Positions 8,063 through 17,283 of a DNA stretch of 64,000 bases are shown here, in pieces. How positions within the stretch are numbered: the stretch's first letter is position 1; each line of letters opens with the position of its first letter. The notes beneath the pieces are model-generated. The model did no database searches and was not told where the DNA came from. It was given only the letters and a program-made list of their open reading frames with translations. The position numbers were made by a program, and so were the translations under genes. Source of the stretch: Algoriphagus halophilus (GTDB lineage Bacteria; Bacteroidota; Bacteroidia; Cytophagales; Cyclobacteriaceae); contig NZ_FSRC01000001.1 in NCBI RefSeq assembly GCF_900129785.1, positions 1,054,001-1,118,000 of the forward strand. Reading direction: 5' to 3'.

Positions 8063-8818
8063 TTACATTTTAAGTCCTAAGAACCCTCCGTCAATAGGAA
8101 TATTGGTGCCTGTAATAAAGCTACCGGCATCAGAACTCACAAAATAGGCAAGGTTCGCAATTTCTTCTGGGCTAGCCATTCTTCCAATAGGTTGCGTTGC
8201 AGAAAGTTTTTCAAACATTTCCTTTTCCTGACCTGGATAGTTTTTGGCTAAAAACCCATCCACAAAAGGAGTGTGGACTCTTCCCGGAGATAGGCAATTG
8301 CATCTAATTCCATCTGCCACATAATCTCTGGCAATACTTAAAGTCATGGAATAGGCAGCTCCTTTGGTCATGGAATAGGCGAAGCGATCCGGAATCCCAA
8401 TGGTCGCAGCAACAGAAGCCATGTTTAAAATAGACCCACCACCATTCTCTTTTAACTTAGGTAAGGCCGCTTTGGTACAGTTAAACATGCCTTTTACATT
8501 GACTTGAAATACTTTGTCAAAGTCTTCTTCAGAGGTGTTTTCAACTTTTCCAATATGGGATATCCCCGCATTATTAATGAGCACATCGATTTTTCCAGGA
8601 ATGCTTTTGATGGCATTCTCAGTTTCTGAATAGGATGCTAAATTACATTTGATAAATGTGGCAGATTTTCCCTCGGCAGTAAGTTCTTTACTAATGGTTT
8701 CTCCAGCATCGTTGAGATCCAAGAAATACACATGACTTTCCTCCGAAGCAAATTTTTTTACCATTGCCAGACCTATACCACTGGCTCCTCCGGTTATTAC
8801 TATGGTTTTATTTTTCAT
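8063..8818 (-). CDS. SDR dehydrogenase, probable 2-keto-3-deoxy-L-fuconate dehydrogenase
   Basis: A 251-residue classical SDR using the ATG at 8818 (MKNKTIV). A longer frame from 8866 would add 16 residues that do not fit the SDR N-terminus. It has TGGASGIG, NNAG, the catalytic Ser in LNMASVA, YSMTK, and the SDR C-terminal GTNIPIDGG. Its place beside the FAH-type hydrolase suggests oxidation of the C4 hydroxyl of 2-keto-3-deoxy-L-fuconate, giving that hydrolase's substrate. Family members are very similar, so specificity is inferred from context. Confidence 0.75.
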   Translation of the reverse strand: MKNKTIVITGGASGIGLAMVKKFASEESHVYFLDLNDAGETISKELTAEGKSATFIKCNLASYSETENAIKSIPGKIDVLINNAGISHIGKVENTSEEDFDKVFQVNVKGMFNCTKAALPKLKENGGGSILNMASVAATIGIPDRFAYSMTKGAAYSMTLSIARDYVADGIRCNCLSPGRVHTPFVDGFLAKNYPGQEKEMFEKLSATQPIGRMASPEEIANLAYFVSSDAGSFITGTNIPIDGGFLGLKM

Positions 8819-8883
8819 GATTTGAATAAAAAAAATTAAGATAATGTCGCTTTTTACCAACCGCAACGACTTTTGATTTTAAG

Positions 8884-9954
8884 CTACAGTTTTACTGTTT
8901 CACCGGTCTTTACCGATTCATCGCACGCAAAAGCGATCTTTAAACTGTTTAGGGCATCATCCAAATGATCATCCAAATTAAGGTCATCCCGAATAGATTT
9001 CAAAAAGAAAGATTGCTCTCGGTTACAAAGCTCCTGATGTCCAGGTTCATCCTTCATATCAATCCATTCGTCTTTTTTAGTAAACTTGTTTTCTGCATTG
9101 ATGTCGGCATGGTGGACTCGAATGGATTCTGTTTTGGTATGGCTATCCACATCATCAGATTTTCCGGATGACCCGGCTTCTTTGGCAGTAATTGAAACCG
9201 ATCCATTCGGGCCAAAAACATCTTTGACAAAGAATGCTGTCTCGCTGACCATTGGACCCCAACCTGCTTCATACCATCCGACAGAACCATCTTCAAAACG
9301 GATCTGTAGTTGACCATAATTGTAATTGTCATTGGCTATGGCATCGGTTAACCGGGCACCGATTGCAGATACAGATTTGGGCTTAGAACGGGTCATTTGA
9401 CACATCACATCGATGTAATGGACTCCGCAATCCACAATGGGACTCAGGCTTTTCATCAGGTTTTTATGGACCTCCCACATATAGCCTTGGCTTTGCTGGT
9501 TCAAGTTCATCCGCATCACCAGAGGTTTTCCCATTTTTTGGGCTTCTTCTATAAATCTAATCCAAGAAGGATGATGTCTCAAGATATATCCTACGACCAC
9601 CTTTTTGTTCTTTTCCTTTGCTTTGGCAATGATCTTTTCACAACCCAATACAGAATCGGCCAATGGTTTTTCTATAAAAACATGGCAATCAGCTTCCAGG
9701 GCAGCTAAAGCAAATTTTTCATGGGTGTCCGGATAGGTGCTGATGCAAACCGCATCTGGCGAAGTTTTTTCTAATGCAGATTCAAAATCTTCAAAGAGAG
9801 GATAGGCTGCTTGCAATTTTTGATTGAGTTTTTCTTTACTGTTTCCTCTGGCAACCAATCCGCAAATTTCAAACTCAGGAAATTGATGGTAAGCGGCGGC
9901 ATGAGAAGCTCCCATGTTTCCGCAACCAACCACTAATATTTTGATGGGTTTCAT
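8884..9954 (-). CDS. Gfo/Idh/MocA family oxidoreductase
   Basis: A 356-residue NAD(P)-dependent oxidoreductase. The N-terminal Rossmann motif is VVGCGNMGASHAA, the sugar-family signature is HVFIEKPLADS (EKP), and a C-terminal substrate domain contains the CGVHYIDVM stretch with the usual Asp/His pair. These enzymes oxidise or reduce cyclic polyols, sugars and sugar acids. It lies at the promoter-proximal end of the fucose operon and overlaps the secreted cyclophilin by 4 bp (ATGA). The role could be oxidation of a related deoxysugar or a side product; the exact substrate cannot be read from sequence. Confidence 0.8.
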   Translation of the reverse strand: MKPIKILVVGCGNMGASHAAAYHQFPEFEICGLVARGNSKEKLNQKLQAAYPLFEDFESALEKTSPDAVCISTYPDTHEKFALAALEADCHVFIEKPLADSVLGCEKIIAKAKEKNKKVVVGYILRHHPSWIRFIEEAQKMGKPLVMRMNLNQQSQGYMWEVHKNLMKSLSPIVDCGVHYIDVMCQMTRSKPKSVSAIGARLTDAIANDNYNYGQLQIRFEDGSVGWYEAGWGPMVSETAFFVKDVFGPNGSVSITAKEAGSSGKSDDVDSHTKTESIRVHHADINAENKFTKKDEWIDMKDEPGHQELCNREQSFFLKSIRDDLNLDDHLDDALNSLKIAFACDESVKTGETVKL

Positions 9955-10550
9955 GGATTTGAATTTTTAAGTTTTTCGATTTTGGAAGGAGATAGGTATT
10001 TGATTTTAATTTTCATGGTAACAGGCTTTAATGGTTCATCTTTGTCATCAGTTTCTAAATGAGCGATGGTTTCCACAACATCCATTCCTTGGACCACCTG
10101 ACCGAACACGGTGTAATCTCCATCTAAGCGATGAACTCCTTCCGGATTTTGAATGATGTAAAATTGACAGCGCGCACTGATTTTTTCAGGATTTCCATCT
10201 CTTCCTGCACCTACAGCGCCATAAACATGGGTGAGTTCTGGAGTGATTTCCGGAGCAAGTAAATATTCAAGATCATTAAAGCCTTCTTCTGTATCAGGAC
10301 ATCCACCTTGATTGACAAAATTGGGTATGACACGGTTGAAAGTAAGTGTATCCCAATAGCCTGCATTTGCCAATTCAATGAAACTATCACGATGGTGAGG
10401 AGTTTGATCTGCAAGGGAAATTAAGATTTTTCCATAAGGAGTTTTGATCTCTCCAATTGGTACCTTGTTTGAGGTTTGACTAAAAGTTAAAGAACAAACC
10501 AACCAAACAAATAGTAAAGTCAAAATGCAGTGTTTATTTTTCCGGGACAT
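9951..10550 (-). CDS. Exported cyclophilin-type peptidyl-prolyl cis-trans isomerase
   Basis: A 199-residue protein with a signal peptide (hydrophobic residues about 8-23, ending FSQ) and a cyclophilin core: FNRVIPNFVNQGG holds the catalytic Arg, followed by CQFYIIQ and YTVFGQVVQGMDVVE. It would catalyse prolyl isomerisation in the periplasm or at the outer membrane. It is coupled to the Gfo/Idh gene through a 4-bp overlap although there is no obvious functional link to fucose, so it may simply share the promoter between 10551 and 10643 that faces the divergent GAF histidine kinase. Confidence 0.88.
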   Translation of the reverse strand: MSRKNKHCILTLLFVWLVCSLTFSQTSNKVPIGEIKTPYGKILISLADQTPHHRDSFIELANAGYWDTLTFNRVIPNFVNQGGCPDTEEGFNDLEYLLAPEITPELTHVYGAVGAGRDGNPEKISARCQFYIIQNPEGVHRLDGDYTVFGQVVQGMDVVETIAHLETDDKDEPLKPVTMKIKIKYLSPSKIEKLKNSNP

Positions 10551-10643
10551 TTCAATTTGAAAATTAAGCGTTGTAATAAATCTAGGTATGAAAATGGGGC
10601 ATTTTGATCTGTTTTCAATGGGTTAACTAATATAATTCGTGCA

Positions 10644-11864
10644 ATGGACAAGCAATCATCAATTCTTGACAATGAGTTAGAAAGGCTTTTGGCATTAAGC
10701 AATCTGGATTTAGATTATTACGATGCAAAGCATGGAATTGAATGGTTGACTGAAATGGCCGCCACTGTGGCCGGTACGCAAGTCTCTCTGGTCAATTTGA
10801 TTGATTCCTATACCCAATGGAGTATTGCCTCGGTGGGAATAGAATTGACTCAGATGCCTAGGGAAGATTCTGTTTGCCAATATACACTAGGGAACGAGGA
10901 AGGGGAATTATTTGAAGTCGATGATTTAAGGCTAGATGAACGTTTTAAAGAAAAGAAGTATGTCACAGAGAACCCAAATCTGACTTATTATCTAGGTGTT
11001 CCGCTGAAAACATCAGAAGGGTATAATCTGGGATCACTTTGTGTGATGGATGTGGAGTTGAAACAGATTAGCCAGGAAAAAAAAGAATTGCTTAAAATGA
11101 TCGCTAGGCAAATTGTGGATCGCTTGAAAGTGAACAGCAAGGTTCATGATTTAAAGATTCAAATGGGGGAGCTACATCAAAGTCAAAAAAAGCTTGCCCA
11201 TGATATTCGAGGGCCATTAGGTGGGATTATGGGGCTTGCAGAAATTATCAAAAGCCAAGGGAAGGATATTGACCCGGAGGAAGTAATGGAATACATGGAT
11301 TTGATCGAAAAGAGCGGAAAATCAATGATGGATCTTGCTGATGAAATTCTAGGCCAGCACTATGATGCTTCTCATCACCGAACCATGGAACTTGAAGATT
11401 ATCAGCTCAATTTAAAATCTTTCCGAGCGAAAATCATAGACATGTTCACTCCTCAGGCCATTCTTAAAAAAATCGACCTTCAGGTGATTTTGAATGAAGA
11501 AAATCAATATATGCCTTTCCCAAAGGCCAAACTGATGCAGATTGTTGGGAACCTAATTTCAAACTCGATTAAGTTCACTCCAGAAACTGGCTCCATAAAC
11601 ATCGTTTTGGATTTAATTTTTGAGTCCAGTACCATGATATTGGTAATAAAAGTAAAGGATTCTGGAATGGGAATGCCTCAGCAAAAGATAGATCAATTGC
11701 TTTCCAATGAGGTAGTTACCGAACTTGGAACTTCTGGAGAGAAGGGTTTTGGCTTTGGGGTGAAAATGGTTCGGAAGTTGCTAAACGATCTCAATGGAGA
11801 AATGGACATCCAATCCCAAGTTGGAAAAGGGACAGAGTTTACAGTTAAAATCAGTTTTAACTAA
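10644..11864 (+). CDS. Soluble GAF-domain sensor histidine kinase
   Basis: A 406-residue kinase without transmembrane segments. A GAF domain spans about residues 20-165 (YLGVPLKTSEGYNLGSLCVMD is its typical end), then a HisKA domain with phospho-acceptor His186 in KLAHDIRGPLGGIMG, then a HATPase_c domain with NLISNSIKFTPETG (N box), DSGMGM (G1) and GFGFG (G2). It probably senses a small molecule or redox state in the cytoplasm. No response regulator gene is adjacent, so it is an orphan here. Its stop overlaps the convergent acyltransferase stop region by 8 bp. Confidence 0.9.
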   Translation: MDKQSSILDNELERLLALSNLDLDYYDAKHGIEWLTEMAATVAGTQVSLVNLIDSYTQWSIASVGIELTQMPREDSVCQYTLGNEEGELFEVDDLRLDERFKEKKYVTENPNLTYYLGVPLKTSEGYNLGSLCVMDVELKQISQEKKELLKMIARQIVDRLKVNSKVHDLKIQMGELHQSQKKLAHDIRGPLGGIMGLAEIIKSQGKDIDPEEVMEYMDLIEKSGKSMMDLADEILGQHYDASHHRTMELEDYQLNLKSFRAKIIDMFTPQAILKKIDLQVILNEENQYMPFPKAKLMQIVGNLISNSIKFTPETGSINIVLDLIFESSTMILVIKVKDSGMGMPQQKIDQLLSNEVVTELGTSGEKGFGFGVKMVRKLLNDLNGEMDIQSQVGKGTEFTVKISFN

Positions 11865-13002
11865 CCGAGTTTGACTCTAGACTTTTCTTTTGATTATTCA
11901 CCGGATTGGCATACATGGCCAAGAAATTTTTAACCATCAATGCGTTCTTGGTGTCAACTTTTTCGACCAACCTTTTTTCAAATGCATTTTTCTCTTCCTG
12001 TGTATAAAAGGAGAGGTACTCTTCATCTCCATACAAGAGATCATGAGCAATGTAATTACTTGGCCAAAGTTTATATCCAGACCAGATTTTTTGATCAATG
12101 ACTGCCGCTAATTGGGAAAGCTTCTCGCCTAGGTTGAGCTCTGTTTTGGAAATCTCGGCAATCTCCTGATCTATTATACCATTGACCTGAATATGAATTC
12201 TCTTTTTGGTACCCATGATTCCTCTTAAAAGATTTAAGAAGTCCTCATTTTCACTCTTAATGTATTTTTCATCTCTTGACTTTGCCAGCAGCTCAGGCAT
12301 TTTTAAGATGTCTGTTGGATCGTATTCGTAAGAAATAGAAATTGGCACCACTTTGATTTTTTCGAAGTAAGCAAAAGGGTCATTGCCTTCTTCGGCTAAC
12401 GTGAGCATTTTCAATACGCCACGGTGGGTTGCATCATTTCCATCCTTGGTTCTTCCTTCTCTTTGTGCAGTCCAAACAGACCTGTTTTCATGTACCAACG
12501 ACTTTTTAATATAAGCAGAAGCCAATTGAGAACTTTCCAATAAAGCTCTTCCTTGAAGTCCTCTTTTGATAGCAAAATTTCTATTGAGTCTAGAAAGTGT
12601 ATGCAAGAATTTCTTTTTGATCAAATTGTCTCCAATAGCAGAGGTGGTTAAAACCAACCCATTCTCATAAAGACAAGAATTGAGCAAAGAGGTGTCGAGG
12701 ATAATGTCCCGATGGTTGGAGATAAACAAATATGCGGTATTGGGCTCCAACTGCTCGAAACCGCCGATGCTTAGTCCATCAGAACTTTTTTCAAGCACTT
12801 TTTTTACTCCGGGGTAAATAAAGTTGATTTGAAAATCCCTTAAAGAATGGGTATGCAACATCAGGTCTTTCCAATGTTCTTTTGAGTCTGAAGGAAAGGT
12901 GAAATTCATCATGGCCTCCAGCATAGGGTCATCCACTATTTCTCGAATGGCAGCATTGGCTTCTGCATCGTAAAATGGCCTGATAGAATCAAAATTTGAC
13001 AT
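11857..13002 (-). CDS. PlsC/PlsB-like acyltransferase
   Basis: A 381-residue glycerolipid acyltransferase-type protein. The block I motif is NHRDIILD (the NHxxxxD catalytic signature), and later segments RNFAIKRG and WTAQREGRTKDG correspond to the substrate-binding motifs of PlsB/PlsC enzymes (the usual PEGTR-like element is here REGRTKDG). No transmembrane helix is evident, so it may be membrane-associated. Likely acyl-acceptors are glycerol-3-phosphate, lysophosphatidate or an ornithine/aminolipid, all common in Bacteroidota. It stands alone on the minus strand, converging with the GAF kinase. Confidence 0.8.
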   Translation of the reverse strand: MSNFDSIRPFYDAEANAAIREIVDDPMLEAMMNFTFPSDSKEHWKDLMLHTHSLRDFQINFIYPGVKKVLEKSSDGLSIGGFEQLEPNTAYLFISNHRDIILDTSLLNSCLYENGLVLTTSAIGDNLIKKKFLHTLSRLNRNFAIKRGLQGRALLESSQLASAYIKKSLVHENRSVWTAQREGRTKDGNDATHRGVLKMLTLAEEGNDPFAYFEKIKVVPISISYEYDPTDILKMPELLAKSRDEKYIKSENEDFLNLLRGIMGTKKRIHIQVNGIIDQEIAEISKTELNLGEKLSQLAAVIDQKIWSGYKLWPSNYIAHDLLYGDEEYLSFYTQEEKNAFEKRLVEKVDTKNALMVKNFLAMYANPVNNQKKSLESNSVS

Positions 13003-13090
13003 AGTACAAGGGCGAGTGAGACTGCAAAAAGCAAAATTTAGGTCAATTTTTGAAGAATAATCGCTAAATGATTTTTAACCAGAAGGCTAA

Positions 13091-13939
13091 TTAATCCCAT
13101 TTCAGATGTTTAGAGATAAACATGAGATGGTAAGGAAGTGCCTCGGTCCAGTATTCCCAGGTATGGGCTCCAGGCCTTTCTGTGTAATCATGAGGAGTTC
13201 CGTTTTCTAATAGCAATTGATGCATTTGCCTATTCGTCTCTATTAAGAAATCATCAACGCCAATATCGAAAATCAGGGCGATTCCATTGTCTTTCATTTT
13301 ATCAACTAGTCCCACGGCAGTGTACGTGGAAAAAGGAGCTTCATAGTTCAAATCACTCCCAAGCATCGCCTTTTGTTGAGATTGTCTCAATTGTTGAAAA
13401 CTTTCAGGGACTTTCCATAATCGGGTGTCAATATTCATGACTCCGCTCATGCTCCCTGCAGCGATGAATAAATCGGGATGTTTGGCACTCAGCATCATGG
13501 CTCCATGGCCTCCCATAGACAAACCAGTAATTGCCCTGGATTCTTTTTTAGCTAGCGTATGGTAGTTTTTGTCTATTTCAGGGATAAGCTCTTGTGTGAT
13601 ATAGGTTTCGTATTGAACGGAATCCATCATGGGGCTATCATAATAATAGCTTGCAGGGCCTACTCCAGGAGTCACAATGATCAAATTATATTGTTCGGCC
13701 ATTTTATTGACGATTCCTGGTTCTGTGACCTTTTTATGCCAATCGTCAAAAGCACCACTTCCTCCATGAAGTAAATATAGAACTGGAAGCTTTTCAGCGT
13801 TTGAATATCCAGATGGGGTGGTTACGGCAGCCTTTAGGGTTTTCTTCATGGCTTGACTATACACTTCGATGGTGTCCACAGTGGCCTGGGCAAACACCAA
13901 AGAAGGTAGGAAGGTTATTAAGAACAATAATTTCTTCAT
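13091..13939 (-). CDS. Secreted esterase of the CE1/esterase D family
   Basis: A 282-residue alpha/beta hydrolase with signal peptide (ends FAQ, residue 18). It has the LLHGGSGAFDDW oxyanion region, nucleophile elbow GLSMGGHGA, an acid residue in FDIGVDD, and PGAHTWEYW with the catalytic His. The pattern is that of feruloyl esterase / S-formylglutathione hydrolase relatives; the export signal argues for a carbohydrate-esterase or lipid-ester substrate. It is a single-gene unit on the minus strand, divergent from the AI-2E family permease. Confidence 0.85.
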   Translation of the reverse strand: MKKLLFLITFLPSLVFAQATVDTIEVYSQAMKKTLKAAVTTPSGYSNAEKLPVLYLLHGGSGAFDDWHKKVTEPGIVNKMAEQYNLIIVTPGVGPASYYYDSPMMDSVQYETYITQELIPEIDKNYHTLAKKESRAITGLSMGGHGAMMLSAKHPDLFIAAGSMSGVMNIDTRLWKVPESFQQLRQSQQKAMLGSDLNYEAPFSTYTAVGLVDKMKDNGIALIFDIGVDDFLIETNRQMHQLLLENGTPHDYTERPGAHTWEYWTEALPYHLMFISKHLKWD

Positions 13940-14064
13940 AGTGAAATAGGTTTTTGGGTGATTTCAGTCTCCAAAATAGGGATAATTCTAAAATTAAAAG
14001 GGGCTTGATCATGACAATAGTCATTTTCTTGGGATTTGATTTTGTTTATCTTTCATCTATCAAA

Positions 14065-15156
14065 ATGAAAAACGAAAACCTTCAAAATATTGCAAACCTT
14101 CTGATCGTATTGATCTTGGGTTTTATCCTTCTTAAAGAAGGCTCATTTATTATAGTTCCCTTAGTTTGGGGAGTGTTTTTCGCCTTTGCCTTAAATCCTA
14201 TGTCCAATTGGATAGAGAAAAAACGAATTCCAAGGGGCTTGGCGATTTTAAGTAGTATTCTAGTGGTCAGTTTATTGGCCTTGAGTGTTTTTTATTTGTT
14301 ACTCAACCAAGTCATAGGACTGATCAGCGATATTCCTGAAATCGGAAGTGTCTTTAACACACGAGTAGAAACCTACCTGGCTGATTTGCAAGAATTTTTT
14401 GGGGTGGAGTTAAATTCCAATGAATTGCTGGATAAGGTGGGGCTATTTGATTTTGGAAGTCTGAATAAGACCATTTTTGCAACCGGAAAATCCATTGTGT
14501 TGGCAGGAATTATCCCGCTTTATATTTTTTTATTGATGTATTACAAAGACTTTTTTGTGGAGTTTTTGATAAGAAGATCCAAAGACTCCAATGAAAAAAT
14601 CATCAATTGGGCAAAGGATTCTGGTAGAGTAATTCAATTTTATTTGGCAGGAATGCTGAAAGTAACCGCAATTGTAGCACTGATGTCAGGGGTGTTTTTC
14701 TATTTGATTGGCGTTAAGTACTTTTTGTTGTTTGCTGTATTTATAGCCTTGATGAACTTAATCCCTTACGTGGGGGTATTTATCAGTTCCTTATTTGCCA
14801 TTTTGTATGTTTTTCTGACCACCGACTCATTGGCTTATCCCTTGATTACATTCTTTGTGTTATGGGGGATTCAATTGATTGAAAATAACCTAATCACTCC
14901 TTTGGTAGTAGGATCTGAAGTCAAAGTCAATGCATTGGCCGTGGTTTTGGCAATTCTAATTGGAGGATGGGTATGGGGAATATCCGGAATGATATTATTT
15001 ATCCCGCTAGTAGGGGTTTTGAAAATTACTTTGGAAAAAAATGAGAATCTAAAAGCCTATGGATTTTTATTGGGAGATGAGATTACCATTTCTGAAGAAA
15101 GTGAGAATTTTTGGAAGCTGATCAAAAAGAATTTTCGCAATTCTAGTAAGAAGTGA
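14065..15156 (+). CDS. AI-2E family (PF01594) membrane permease
   Basis: A 363-residue polytopic membrane protein from ATG 14065 (MKNENLQN). The frame is open from 13954, but the extra 37 residues would begin only 15 bp from the divergent esterase start and do not resemble the family. Typical features are paired N-terminal helices, WGVFFAFALNPMSNWIEKK, the central amphipathic region, and ALMNLIPYVGVF and GGWVWGISGMILFIPL near the C-terminus. Members include Na+/H+ antiporter-like exporters and E. coli TqsA; the substrate cannot be assigned. About eight transmembrane helices are predicted by eye. Confidence 0.85.
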   Translation: MKNENLQNIANLLIVLILGFILLKEGSFIIVPLVWGVFFAFALNPMSNWIEKKRIPRGLAILSSILVVSLLALSVFYLLLNQVIGLISDIPEIGSVFNTRVETYLADLQEFFGVELNSNELLDKVGLFDFGSLNKTIFATGKSIVLAGIIPLYIFLLMYYKDFFVEFLIRRSKDSNEKIINWAKDSGRVIQFYLAGMLKVTAIVALMSGVFFYLIGVKYFLLFAVFIALMNLIPYVGVFISSLFAILYVFLTTDSLAYPLITFFVLWGIQLIENNLITPLVVGSEVKVNALAVVLAILIGGWVWGISGMILFIPLVGVLKITLEKNENLKAYGFLLGDEITISEESENFWKLIKKNFRNSSKK

Positions 15157-15288
15157 ATTTTTAAGATAATCCGAGTATTGCCAACGCTCTAAAGCGCAGT
15201 GATTTTCGTTCATTAGCCCTCTTTTTCAGAAAAAGATTAATAAAAATGAAAATTTTTAAAGGAAGAAGGAACTTATTTTCCTTTGCTG

Positions 15289-15306
15289 TGATTGAACGTT
15301 CATTCA
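15289..15306. promoter_or_regulatory. Palindromic operator candidate for the TetR regulator
   Basis: An imperfect 18-bp palindrome centred on TGAACGTTCA, with outer arms TGAT and TTCA (one mismatched pair), ends 3 bp before the regulator's ATG at 15310. TetR repressors of RND pumps commonly bind such sites over their own promoter. Its position suggests autoregulation of the whole 15.3-21.6 kb efflux operon. Binding is inferred. Confidence 0.6.
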
Positions 15307-15309
15307 GTC

Positions 15310-15885
15310 ATGGAAAATTTACTCAACAAAAGAAAATGCATCCTTGAAAGTGCTCTTGAATTGATCAATGAGCAAGGCTTTCATGGTAGCCCTATTAGTA
15401 AAGTAGCGAAGAATGCCGGTGTGGCAGCAGGGTCAATTTATACCTATTTTGAAAGTAAGGAAGAATTGATTTTGGGGATTTATGAATATGTCTCCGAAAA
15501 CATCAAAACCTACGTTTCGGAAAAAGATGACGAGACTTTGGATTTTAAAAGTAGGTTCTTCAATTATTGGAAAAACTACACGAGATTTTTTGAGCAGAAT
15601 CCCGCGCAACACGGGTTTTATGATCAATTTTTAAATTCTCCTTTTAATTCAGAAAGCTCACAGCAATTTCCCAATGTCTGGCATGAGTGGTCCTTTGGAT
15701 TTTTCCAGTCTGGAATAGATCAAAGGGCCATCAAAAACATGAACCCAACGATCCTCGCCATTTTAGTCAACTCGAATATCAATTCGGTAGTGAAGATCAA
15801 AAATAACTTCAAAGCAAAACTGGCCCGTAACAAGGTGGACTTGGAGGAAATTTCCAAGCTCATTTGGGAGGGTATAAAAAGCTGA
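15310..15885 (+). CDS. TetR/AcrR family regulator of the adjacent RND efflux operon
   Basis: A 191-residue TetR-type repressor. The N-terminal helix-turn-helix region reads ALELINEQGFHGSPISKVAKNAGVAAGSIYTYFESKEEL, shown here in two recognisable parts: the G-F-x-G-S-x-I helix and the GSIYTYF recognition helix. The rest is a ligand-binding domain with many aromatic residues (about 55-190). ATG 15310 is preferred over a TTG at 15292 inside the palindrome. It is the first gene upstream of an outer-membrane channel, adaptor and RND pump on the same strand, so derepression by a pump substrate is the expected control. Confidence 0.88.
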   Translation: MENLLNKRKCILESALELINEQGFHGSPISKVAKNAGVAAGSIYTYFESKEELILGIYEYVSENIKTYVSEKDDETLDFKSRFFNYWKNYTRFFEQNPAQHGFYDQFLNSPFNSESSQQFPNVWHEWSFGFFQSGIDQRAIKNMNPTILAILVNSNINSVVKIKNNFKAKLARNKVDLEEISKLIWEGIKS

Positions 15886-15932
15886 TAAACCCAAAGTTTT
15901 TAGGAAGTCAATTTTATTCAATTATCAATTTT

Positions 15933-17252
15933 ATGTTTAAAAAGTATGTTCTACTTGTCGGTATGGGAGTTTTACTTCTTTCGACATCTGGCTATGCACA
16001 GGAGAACCCACCAATTCCTCAAGGAGAATTAACCTTGGAGCAAATTTTAGAATATTCCTTGGTGAATAGTCCCATGGTAAAGCAGTCCCAAATTGATCAA
16101 GAGATTGGGGATCATGAAATCAAGGCAAGTTTGGCAGATTGGTATCCTCAGGTAACTCTTTCTGGAGCGGGAAATTATAACATTAAACTTCAGACTTCTG
16201 TGATCGGAGACCAATTGATCACTTTTGGCCAGCCTTGGAATTCCAATCTGATGTTTCAAGTGAACCAAACCCTATTTAATAGGGATCAACTGTTTGCTTC
16301 CAAATCGTCCAAATACTATCGGGATCAGCTGGACAAAGCCATTAAAAATACCCGCATTACCACCATTGTGGAAGTAAGTAAGGCTTATTATGATATTCTT
16401 TTGGCGGAAGAGCAACTCAATGTATTGAATGAAAACATTGGGAGGTTGGAAAAGCAATTGAAGGATGCCAAAAACAGGTATGAATCAGGCTTGGTAGACA
16501 AGACCGATTACCAAAGGGCCAGTATTTCCTTATCCAATGAGATGAGCGTCAGAAATAGGGTTCAAACATCTTTTGACGCGAGGTATGCCTATCTCAAACA
16601 GTTGATGGGCTGTCCTGAGGAATTCGAGTTTACGGTGAGTTTTGACCGTGAGGAAATGCTCTCTGAAATCTACATGGATGCTTCTGAACCATTGGTTTTG
16701 GAAAACAGGGTGGAGTATCAATTGATGCAGACCCAACAGACCTTAAATGAAATCCAGTTTAGCTACGAAAAGTGGAATTACTTGCCGCAGTTATCCGCTA
16801 GCTATAATTACAATTGGCTGTATTTCAATCAGGAGTTTTCCAATCTGTATAATCAGGCTTACCCTACCTCTTCAGTTGGGCTGACCTTATCCTTGCCAAT
16901 CTTCCAAGGAGGAAAAAGAAATCACCGAGTACGGGTAGCAGACCTCCAAGTCGATCGAGGTGCCATTGATTTGCAAAATCTAGGTAATCAAATCACGACA
17001 GAATATGAAGTAGCCTTAACTACCTATCAAAGCGACGTTTATGCATGGGAAAATATCCGTGAAAATATGAAAATGGCTGAGGAGGTATATGACATCATCA
17101 AATTGCAGTATGACGAGGGGATTAAAGCCTATGTGGATTTGGTGGTGGCGGAATCAGATTTAAGAACTGCTCAGATCAACCATTTAAATGCCATTTTCCA
17201 GGTTTTGGAGAGCAAACTCGATCTAGAAAAAGCCTTGGGACTAATCGAATAA
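15933..17252 (+). CDS. TolC-family outer membrane efflux channel
   Basis: A 439-residue outer membrane factor starting at ATG 15933 (MFKKYVLL) with a signal peptide ending GYAQ. An open frame extends upstream to 15864 and into the TetR gene, but that N-terminus is not a signal sequence. Two OEP (PF02321) repeats are recognisable from LTLEQILEYSLVNSP (about 30-45) and from the second-half LPQLSASYNYNW region, with long heptad-rich helices typical of TolC, such as NVLNENIGRLEKQL. It forms the outer-membrane duct for the RND pump encoded two genes downstream. Confidence 0.9.
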   Translation: MFKKYVLLVGMGVLLLSTSGYAQENPPIPQGELTLEQILEYSLVNSPMVKQSQIDQEIGDHEIKASLADWYPQVTLSGAGNYNIKLQTSVIGDQLITFGQPWNSNLMFQVNQTLFNRDQLFASKSSKYYRDQLDKAIKNTRITTIVEVSKAYYDILLAEEQLNVLNENIGRLEKQLKDAKNRYESGLVDKTDYQRASISLSNEMSVRNRVQTSFDARYAYLKQLMGCPEEFEFTVSFDREEMLSEIYMDASEPLVLENRVEYQLMQTQQTLNEIQFSYEKWNYLPQLSASYNYNWLYFNQEFSNLYNQAYPTSSVGLTLSLPIFQGGKRNHRVRVADLQVDRGAIDLQNLGNQITTEYEVALTTYQSDVYAWENIRENMKMAEEVYDIIKLQYDEGIKAYVDLVVAESDLRTAQINHLNAIFQVLESKLDLEKALGLIE

Positions 17253-17283
17253 TATTAATAGCGAATCTATAATTCTACATATA

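Noticed and set aside
8819-8866. Upstream extension of the SDR gene from 8866
   Set aside because: The extra 16 residues precede the standard SDR N-terminus; ATG 8818 matches family starts.
15292-15309. TTG start for the TetR gene
   Set aside because: It lies within the putative operator and adds six residues before the typical ATG start.
15864-15932. Upstream extension of the TolC-like gene
   Set aside because: It overlaps the TetR gene and would bury the signal peptide; ATG 15933 gives a proper export signal.
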